DNA of 14,520 bases from Woeseiaceae bacterium. Lineage in GTDB: Bacteria; Pseudomonadota; Gammaproteobacteria; Steroidobacterales; Woeseiaceae. The position numbers and the translations under genes are program-made. The DNA is taken from the NCBI GenBank assembly GCA_013138675.1, contig WTCH01000118.1, positions 1 through 14,520 on the forward strand, written 5' to 3'. Positions 6,867-12,516 of the stretch are shown piece after piece (within the stretch, counting starts at the first letter, position 1; each line of letters begins with the position of its first letter). The notes beneath the pieces were generated by a model that had not been told where the DNA came from, did not search any database, and worked only from the letters and a program-made list of their open reading frames with translations.

Positions 6867-9800
6867 TTACTTGTTCGTAGCAAGAACGGATCGCACGTCT
6901 TCAATCGCCTGGTCTTTGACCGGACCGTAACCGCGAATGTCCATGTAGGACGCGAAGATCTCGAGAATTCGATTCGCATTGCTGTCACTGAGCGTTGGCA
7001 ACAGCTCATCAACCCGATCCTCGAATTCCCTGATGAGTGCACGCTCGGTGCGGCGATCTGCCGACAGGCCAAACACATCGAGCTTCGTACCGCGTAACCC
7101 GCGCATCTTCGCCAGCAATTTCAGCAGTGGCACGGTTCCCGCGCCGAATTCCATCTTCCGTGGCCGGCCACGTCCATCCTTCTTGCGACTGAGCAGCGGC
7201 GGCGCCATGTGGAAGCGAACCTTGGCCTTGTCGCCGTACGATTCGCGAATCGATTCCAGGAATCCGGTCTGTGTATGCAGCCGTGCGACTTCGTACTCGT
7301 CCTTGTAGCTAAGCAACTTGAAGTAGCTCTTCGCGATGGCTTCCGTAAGTTCATCGCTGCCGCCGTCAGCGTCACGGACCCGTTGTACGAGCGACGCGTA
7401 GCGATCAGCCAATGCCTGGTTCTGGTAGTCGACGAGAAAATTTGCGCGGCGAGCGATGACGTCATCGAGCGGCTCTTCGCAGGAACCCGCCCCAGCGGGC
7501 GATATCCTGGCGGCCATGGCTTCCGGGTTCACGGCGGCGACCCGGCCCCAGTCAAACGCGTTCTTGTTTTTCTCAATCTCAACACCGTTGAGTTCGATCG
7601 CGCGCTTGAGGGCATCAAGCGAAACCGGTACGAGACCTTTTTGCCACGCACATCCCAGCATCATGACGTTCGCGTAGATCGTATTGCCAAGCAGTTCTTC
7701 GGCTAGCGCATTGGCGTCCAGGGTCGAGAGATTATTTTCACCAACGATGCGACCAATGGCGGCGATGCGCTCCCCAGCCTGCATGTTTGCATCGCGGTGT
7801 TTGACGAAATCGGCCGTGGTCATTTCCGCGGTATTCACAACTGCCCGCGTGCGACCGTTGCTGTAGGCCACAGACGCCCTGGGTGACGAGCTGACAACGA
7901 GGTCACAGCCAATCAATGCGTCCGCCCGGGCTTTCTCGATGCGTACCTGGTTAATATTGGCGGGTTCGTCGGCGATGCGAATGTAACTAATGACCGTGCC
8001 GAATTTCTGCGCGAAGCCCATGAAATCCAGAACGCTCGCACCTTTGCCTTCGAGGTGTGCAGCCATTGTGATCAGCTGGCCGACCGTAACCACACCCGTG
8101 CCACCCACGCCTGTGACGAGCACGTCGAAGCAGTCCTCGATCGATGGCAAATCGGGATCGGGAAGGTCGGCCAATTCCTCGGCAAGTCCGGCGTCGCCGT
8201 CCGATGCTGCCTGGGCCAGGACTGGCTCTCCCTCGACGGTGACAAAACTCGGGCAAAATCCGTTGACGCAGGAATAGTCCTTGTTGCAGTTGTTCTGGTT
8301 GATCTGCCGCTTGCGGCCAAACGGGGTTTCTTTCGGAATGACGGAAAGGCAATTCGACTCGGTCGAACAATCGCCACAACCTTCGCAAACGAGGTCGTTG
8401 ATGACGACAAACTTCTTGGGGTCGACAAGCTTGCCGCGTTTCCGACGCCTGCGTTTTTCCGTTGCGCAAGTCTGTGCATAGATGAGCACGGTCACACCGG
8501 CGATATCACGTAGCTCGCGCTGGATGGCATCGAGGTCTCTGCGATGATTGATCGTCGTGCCGGCCGGGTAGTCGCCCTCGTTGTACAGTTCGGGCTCGTC
8601 GGACACCAGGGCGATTCTCTGCACGCCTTCGGCGCGCACTGAACTCGCAATTGAAGATACCGATATCGGACCGTCGACCGGTTGTCCGCCCGTCATCGCC
8701 ACAGCATCGTTGAACAATATTTTGAACGTGATGTTCGTGTTAGCTGCGACCGCTTGTCGGATTGCAAGTGACCCGGAGTGGTAGAACGTACCGTCGCCCA
8801 GGTTCTGGAAAATGTGCCGGCCGCCGTTGAATTTGGATCGCGTGATCCAGTTGACGCCTTCGCCGCCCATCTGGAGCAGGCCTTCGGTATCGCGATCCAT
8901 CCAGCTCGCCATGAAATGGCAGCCTATGCCGGCCAATGCACTCGAGCCTTCGGGTAATCGCGTCGAGGTGTTGTGAGGGCAACCGGAGCAGAAGTAGGGC
9001 ATGCGATTCGCCCCGTCGAACTTGATGATGTTCGAGCCATCGGTGAGCAGTTGTTCTGCGCGAGCTGTCATGTTCAGGCCCATGAACTCGGCATCGAGTC
9101 GGCGTGCAACGATCTGCGCGAGTTGCACAGGCGTCAGCTCGCCGGTCCAGGGCACGAGCCGCATACCGTCGTCATCCTGCTTGCCGACCATTCTTTTTGG
9201 CTTCCTGCCCGGGTAGTCGTAAAAGTACTCTTTGAACTGACTCTCGATGATGCCGCGCTTCTCTTCGACAACGAGAACTTCGTGCTTGCCTTGCACAAAA
9301 TCGAGCGCACCGTGCGGCTCCAGCGGCCACACCATGCCGACCTTGTAGACGTCGAGACCAATACGTTCTGCCTCGGTCTGATCGATACCAAGCATGCGCA
9401 GCGCTTCCATCAGGTCGAGATGTGCCTTGCCTGTCGTGACGATGCCGTAACGTGCCCTGGGAACGTCGAAGACCTTGCGATCGATCGGGTTCGCAGCGGC
9501 GAAAGCAAGTGTCGCCGCCTTCTTCGCCTCGAGTCGTTCCTCGATTTGCGGTCCGGGCAGGTCAGGCCAGCGGTAATGAAGCCCGCCAGGCGGAATCTCA
9601 AAATCAGGTACGACAAATTGCGGATACGCGGGGAGTTCGACGGACATTGCCGATTCGACCGTTTCCGAAATGGCCTTGAAACCCACCCACATGCCGGAGA
9701 ATCGCGATAGCGCGATGCCGTACAAACCGAATTCGAGGAACTCGGCGACGTTAGCCGGATTCAGGTGCGGCATCATGAATGTCAGGAACGCGACGTCAGA

Positions 9801-10304
9801 TTGGTGCGGCATCGAAGAGGACACGCAGCCGTGATCGTCGCCGGCGACAACGAGTACGCCGCCAAGTGGGGAACTGCCATACGCATTGCCGTGTTTGAGT
9901 GCATCGCCGGCACGGTCGACGCCGGGGCCTTTGCCATACCAGATGCCGAATACGCCATCGACGGTCTTGTGGGGGTCAGTCTCGACCTGTTGTGAGCCGA
10001 GTACCGCAGTCGCCGCAAGGTCTTCATTGACGGCCGGCAGGAATTCGATCTGGTTTTCGTCAAGGAACGAGCCGGCTCGCCATAGCTCCTGGTCGACTGC
10101 ACCCAGTGGAGAACCCCTGTAGCCAGAGACGAAGCCCGCAGTGTTCAATCCCGCCGCACGATCGAGCGTGCGCTGCATTAGCGGAATGCGGACGAGTGCC
10201 TGGGTGCCGGTAAGGAACACACGGCCGGATTCGCGGCGGTAACGGTCGATGAGCTCGTAGTTATCGAGTGGGTATTGGGGAATACTGCGGGAGGGAGTCG
10301 CCAT
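6867..10304 (-). CDS. Indolepyruvate ferredoxin oxidoreductase family protein (fused, with DUF6537)
   Basis: 1145 residues, the usual size of the fused proteobacterial enzyme. The N-terminal pyrimidine-binding transketolase domain has GYRGSPLG (61-68) and a conserved Glu (E94 in VNEDLAATA). The thiamine-diphosphate-binding domain is around residues 435-570, with CSGCPHNTS and GIGCHFMASW. A ferredoxin-like iron-sulfur region lies near 635-690, with cysteines spaced CxxCxxCx5C and then Cx5Cx4CP. A gamma (NAD(P)-like fold) domain begins near 735 at VTGVGGTGVVTVGQL. A DUF6537-type C-terminal domain runs from about 945. Family reaction: aryl 2-oxoacid + CoA + oxidised ferredoxin gives aryl-acetyl-CoA + CO2 + reduced ferredoxin, used on transamination products of aromatic (and perhaps branched) amino acids. 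Substrate specificity is not provable here. Odd feature: residues 934-942 (ISPAGAGSC), in the linker before the last domain, are encoded by a REP-like palindrome. An MBL hydrolase follows in the operon and an Lrp regulator gene is divergent. Confidence 0.95.
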   Translation of the reverse strand: MATPSRSIPQYPLDNYELIDRYRRESGRVFLTGTQALVRIPLMQRTLDRAAGLNTAGFVSGYRGSPLGAVDQELWRAGSFLDENQIEFLPAVNEDLAATAVLGSQQVETDPHKTVDGVFGIWYGKGPGVDRAGDALKHGNAYGSSPLGGVLVVAGDDHGCVSSSMPHQSDVAFLTFMMPHLNPANVAEFLEFGLYGIALSRFSGMWVGFKAISETVESAMSVELPAYPQFVVPDFEIPPGGLHYRWPDLPGPQIEERLEAKKAATLAFAAANPIDRKVFDVPRARYGIVTTGKAHLDLMEALRMLGIDQTEAERIGLDVYKVGMVWPLEPHGALDFVQGKHEVLVVEEKRGIIESQFKEYFYDYPGRKPKRMVGKQDDDGMRLVPWTGELTPVQLAQIVARRLDAEFMGLNMTARAEQLLTDGSNIIKFDGANRMPYFCSGCPHNTSTRLPEGSSALAGIGCHFMASWMDRDTEGLLQMGGEGVNWITRSKFNGGRHIFQNLGDGTFYHSGSLAIRQAVAANTNITFKILFNDAVAMTGGQPVDGPISVSSIASSVRAEGVQRIALVSDEPELYNEGDYPAGTTINHRRDLDAIQRELRDIAGVTVLIYAQTCATEKRRRRKRGKLVDPKKFVVINDLVCEGCGDCSTESNCLSVIPKETPFGRKRQINQNNCNKDYSCVNGFCPSFVTVEGEPVLAQAASDGDAGLAEELADLPDPDLPSIEDCFDVLVTGVGGTGVVTVGQLITMAAHLEGKGASVLDFMGFAQKFGTVISYIRIADEPANINQVRIEKARADALIGCDLVVSSSPRASVAYSNGRTRAVVNTAEMTTADFVKHRDANMQAGERIAAIGRIVGENNLSTLDANALAEELLGNTIYANVMMLGCAWQKGLVPVSLDALKRAIELNGVEIEKNKNAFDWGRVAAVNPEAMAARISPAGAGSCEEPLDDVIARRANFLVDYQNQALADRYASLVQRVRDADGGSDELTEAIAKSYFKLLSYKDEYEVARLHTQTGFLESIRESYGDKAKVRFHMAPPLLSRKKDGRGRPRKMEFGAGTVPLLKLLAKMRGLRGTKLDVFGLSADRRTERALIREFEDRVDELLPTLSDSNANRILEIFASYMDIRGYGPVKDQAIEDVRSVLATNK
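7479..7503 (+). repeat. REP-like palindrome (copy C) inside a coding sequence
   Basis: GCAGGAA head, then CCCGC (7486-7490), loop CCCA, GCGGG (7495-7499) and CGAT. 20 of 25 positions match copy A at 3180-3204. It keeps the oxidoreductase frame open (minus strand) and encodes residues ISPAGAGSC at 934-942, between the gamma domain and the C-terminal domain. Confidence 0.65.
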
Positions 10305-10316
10305 GTCGGGTATTAA

Positions 10317-10345
10317 ATCCTAATTGCAGCGAAAAGGGGCACCAA
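10317..10345 (-). promoter_or_regulatory. Candidate promoter for the oxidoreductase-hydrolase operon
   Basis: Read on the minus strand, TTGGTG (10345-10340) is followed after exactly 17 nt by TAGGAT (10322-10317), four of six matches to each sigma-70 hexamer. It would give a very short leader before ATG 10304 and would leave the only AGGA-like ribosome binding site within the -10 box, so the real promoter may be further upstream in the spacer. Confidence 0.3.
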
Positions 10346-10400
10346 ATATCCCGGAATCACAACAAAAAACAGCAAAATAACCCAAAAACTGACCTAAAAA

Positions 10401-10415
10401 TGGTAGAATTAACCA
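10401..10415 (+). promoter_or_regulatory. Extended -10 promoter overlapped by a candidate Lrp-type operator
   Basis: TGGTAGAAT (10401-10409) fits an extended -10 element, TGn followed by TAGAAT, five of six to TATAAT; no good -35 is seen and none is strictly needed. The same bases form the imperfect 15-bp palindrome TGGTAGAATTAACCA, with TGGT/ACCA arms around an AT-rich centre. That is the size and style of Lrp/AsnC operators. Overlap of operator and -10 suggests autorepression of the Lrp-type gene. Transcription would start near 10416, leaving about 24 nt of leader. Confidence 0.4.
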
Positions 10416-10429
10416 GTATTGTGGGCTCT

Positions 10430-10433
10430 GGAG
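10430..10433 (+). promoter_or_regulatory. Ribosome binding site that sets the Lrp-type start at ATG 10440
   Basis: GGAG lies six bases before ATG 10440. The upstream in-frame TTG at 10419 has no such site and would fall at the predicted transcription start, so ATG 10440 is preferred. Confidence 0.65.
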
Positions 10434-10439
10434 AAACAA

Positions 10440-10898
10440 ATGCTCGGTGTTAAGGATCGACGCATACTTGCCGAGTTGCAGCGCGACAGCCGCCTGACCA
10501 ATCAGGAGCTCGCTGACAAGGTCGGGATGTCGAGTTCCGCGACCTGGCGGCGAGTCAAGAGCCTCGAAGAAGAGGGCGTAATACTGCGCTACACGGCCAT
10601 TGTTGATCCGAAGAAGGCCGGCTTTGGCCTGGCGTCGATGGTGCACGTGTCGCTCGCGCGCCACGAGCAAACACATGTCGAACACTTCGTTCGCGAGGTG
10701 CTGCAACACCCCGAGGTGCTTGAGTGCTTCGCAACAAGCGGTGAGGCCGATTTTCATTTACGTGTGGTTGTCGAAGATATCGACGCCTACAATACATTTC
10801 TCGACAACTTCATTTTCCGCCTGCCGGGTGTATCGCAGGTGCGTTCCAATATCGTCCTAAAAGAGATCAAGGCGGACACCGCGTTGCCATTCAAATGA
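10440..10898 (+). CDS. Lrp/AsnC family transcriptional regulator
   Basis: 152 residues, the standard length. The N-terminal winged helix-turn-helix is clear: DRRILAELQRDSRLTNQELA, then the recognition helix region SSSATWRRVKSLEEEGVI (about 31-48), followed by the linker RYTAIVDPKKAGFG. The C-terminal RAM/AsnC ligand-binding domain (about 66-140) ends the protein, with the usual VxExFxxxGEaDfhLrVvve-like core. Family members form octamer-like or dimer assemblies that bend DNA and respond to amino acids. The gene is divergent from an aryl-2-oxoacid oxidoreductase gene, so control of amino-acid (perhaps aromatic) catabolism by an amino-acid or oxoacid effector is a good guess. A candidate operator overlaps its own -10 box, suggesting autoregulation. 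Its stop codon overlaps the start of the following TPR gene (ATGA), so the two are translationally coupled. Confidence 0.95.
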   Translation: MLGVKDRRILAELQRDSRLTNQELADKVGMSSSATWRRVKSLEEEGVILRYTAIVDPKKAGFGLASMVHVSLARHEQTHVEHFVREVLQHPEVLECFATSGEADFHLRVVVEDIDAYNTFLDNFIFRLPGVSQVRSNIVLKEIKADTALPFK

Positions 10899-12460
10899 AA
10901 AAGCCGTCGCTCTATTCCTTGGCCAGACTGTCTTCCGAGCTGAAGCGTCGCAGGGTCTACCCGGTCATCGCGGCCTATGCGGTAGTGGCGTTCATCTTGC
11001 TGCAAATCGGTGAGATTACGTTCGGGCCGCTGGGACTGCCGAATTGGGTAATGGTTAGCCTGATTGTTGTTGTTATTGTCGGGTTCCCGATCACTGTCGT
11101 GCTCGCCTGGATATTCGATATCACGCCGGGCGGTATCCGCCGCACTGGCGATTCAGTGGCATCGGAAGACCGGCCTTCGATCGCGGTGCTGCCATTCGTC
11201 GACATGAGTCCGGAGCAGGATCAGGGCTATTTCTGCGAAGGGGTCGCCGAGGAGATTCTCAACGCGCTGACGAAGATCCAGCAATTAAGTGTGGCGGCGC
11301 GCTCGTCATCGTTCCAATACAAGGCCGGTGCTGGCGATGTTCGTGAGATTGGTAAGGAGCTTGGCGTCAAGGCAATACTCGAAGGCAGTGTGAGGAAGTC
11401 CAACAATCACCTGCGGGTAACGGCGCAGCTCGTGAAGGCATCGGATGGATACCATTTGTGGTCAAAGACATTCGATGAAGAAATGAAGGACGTCTTCGCA
11501 ATCCAGGACGAGATTGCAACGAGCATTGCGAGCGCGTTGCTGGAGACGCTGGCGTCAAGCGAACAGCTGGCTATCCATACAACATCGACGAGCGACGTTA
11601 GTGCGTATGAGTACTATCTGCGCGGACGTCAGTTCTTCAAGCGGTTTCGAAAAATGGATATCGAGTACGCGATACAGATGTTTCGCGAGGCGATCAACAT
11701 CGACGAAGAATTTGCCCTGGCGTGGGCGGGCTATGCTGACTGCCATTCGTTCCTGATCATGTATGTGGATCCACAATCCAACGGCAGGGGCGAGGCGAAC
11801 AAGGCCAGCAAGCGCGCGCTCGAACTTAGCCCCGATCTCGCCGAAGCCCATGCGTCACGGGGGCTGGCTTGCCTGGTGTGCGAGGAGTTTGACGGCGCCG
11901 AATTAGAATTCATAAAAGCGATCGAACTGAATCCCAATTTATTCGAGGCTTATTACTACTACGCCCGAACACAGTTTCATCGTGGTGACATGCAATCGGC
12001 TGCAGAATTGTTCAAAAAAGCGGCCGAGGTCGATCCGACGGACTACCAGTCGCGTTGTTTACGGGCACGGATACTGAGCGGTGAAGGCAGGAGCGAAGAA
12101 GCCATTGCAGAGGCGAAGGACGCCGTCGCTGTCATCGATAACCACATCAAGTGGAATCCTGACGATTCGCGGGCGTTTCATCTGGGCGCCGGTTCGCTGC
12201 TCGTGTTGGGCGAAATCGAACGGGCGAAGCGTTGGTTACACCGCGCTATCGAAATCGCCCCCGATGATTCAGTCGTTCTTTACAACGTCGCATGCAATCT
12301 CTCGACGCTGGGCGAGACGGACGAAGCGCTGGATTACCTGGAGAAGGCCGTAGAACACGGTGCTGTCAGTGCGGCATGGATGCGAAATGACGAAGATCTG
12401 GCCAACCTGCGTGACATTCCCAAATTCGCCAAATTGCTGCAGCGCGTCGAACAATCCTAG
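10895..12460 (+). CDS. Membrane-anchored TPR protein with TolB/FlgO-like domain
   Basis: 521 residues. A basic N-terminus (SSELKRRRVYPVIAAYAVV) leads into two membrane segments (about 22-41 and 52-73), then a positively charged stretch (GGIRRTGD). Next comes a TolB-N/FlgO-like domain (about 95-220) opening with SIAVLPFVDMSPEQDQGYF and containing KAILEGSVRKSNNHLRVTAQL. Residues about 235-510 hold several tetratricopeptide repeats, for example the units around ALELSPDLAEAHASRG, AIELNPNLFEAYYYYART and AIEIAPDDSVVLYNVA. The same layout often follows adenylate cyclase or winged-helix domains in other proteins; neither is present here. The repeats probably bind partner proteins; whether they face cytosol or periplasm depends on the two-helix topology, which I cannot settle. 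Its start overlaps the Lrp-type gene stop by four bases, and an intrinsic terminator follows. Specific function is unknown. Confidence 0.9.
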   Translation: MKKPSLYSLARLSSELKRRRVYPVIAAYAVVAFILLQIGEITFGPLGLPNWVMVSLIVVVIVGFPITVVLAWIFDITPGGIRRTGDSVASEDRPSIAVLPFVDMSPEQDQGYFCEGVAEEILNALTKIQQLSVAARSSSFQYKAGAGDVREIGKELGVKAILEGSVRKSNNHLRVTAQLVKASDGYHLWSKTFDEEMKDVFAIQDEIATSIASALLETLASSEQLAIHTTSTSDVSAYEYYLRGRQFFKRFRKMDIEYAIQMFREAINIDEEFALAWAGYADCHSFLIMYVDPQSNGRGEANKASKRALELSPDLAEAHASRGLACLVCEEFDGAELEFIKAIELNPNLFEAYYYYARTQFHRGDMQSAAELFKKAAEVDPTDYQSRCLRARILSGEGRSEEAIAEAKDAVAVIDNHIKWNPDDSRAFHLGAGSLLVLGEIERAKRWLHRAIEIAPDDSVVLYNVACNLSTLGETDEALDYLEKAVEHGAVSAAWMRNDEDLANLRDIPKFAKLLQRVEQS

Positions 12461-12462
12461 AG

Positions 12463-12481
12463 CCCTGGTCACCAGGGTTTT
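12463..12481 (+). terminator. Intrinsic terminator after the TPR gene
   Basis: A perfect 6-bp stem, CCCTGG (12463-12468) and CCAGGG (12472-12477), with a 3-nt loop is followed by TTTT. It begins two bases after the TPR stop codon and separates that operon from the TonB-dependent receptor gene. Confidence 0.8.
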
Positions 12482-12516
12482 CCAAACTAATCACTAATTG
12501 AAAGGCTTATGAGGGC

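Larger units (their letters stand above)
10305..10439. promoter_or_regulatory. Divergent AT-rich control region with phased A-tracts
   Basis: This 135-bp spacer between the divergent oxidoreductase and Lrp-type genes is much richer in A/T than its surroundings. A-runs at 10364-10369, 10374-10377, 10384-10388 and 10396-10400 have centres about 9, 10.5 and 12 bases apart, close to one helical turn. This predicts curved DNA just upstream of the Lrp gene promoter. Such curvature or UP-element-like A-tracts are common at Lrp/AsnC-controlled promoters. Confidence 0.5.

Noticed and set aside
8973..9710. 245-codon plus-strand frame
   Set aside because: Fully inside and opposite the oxidoreductase gene, which is supported along its whole length by domain motifs.
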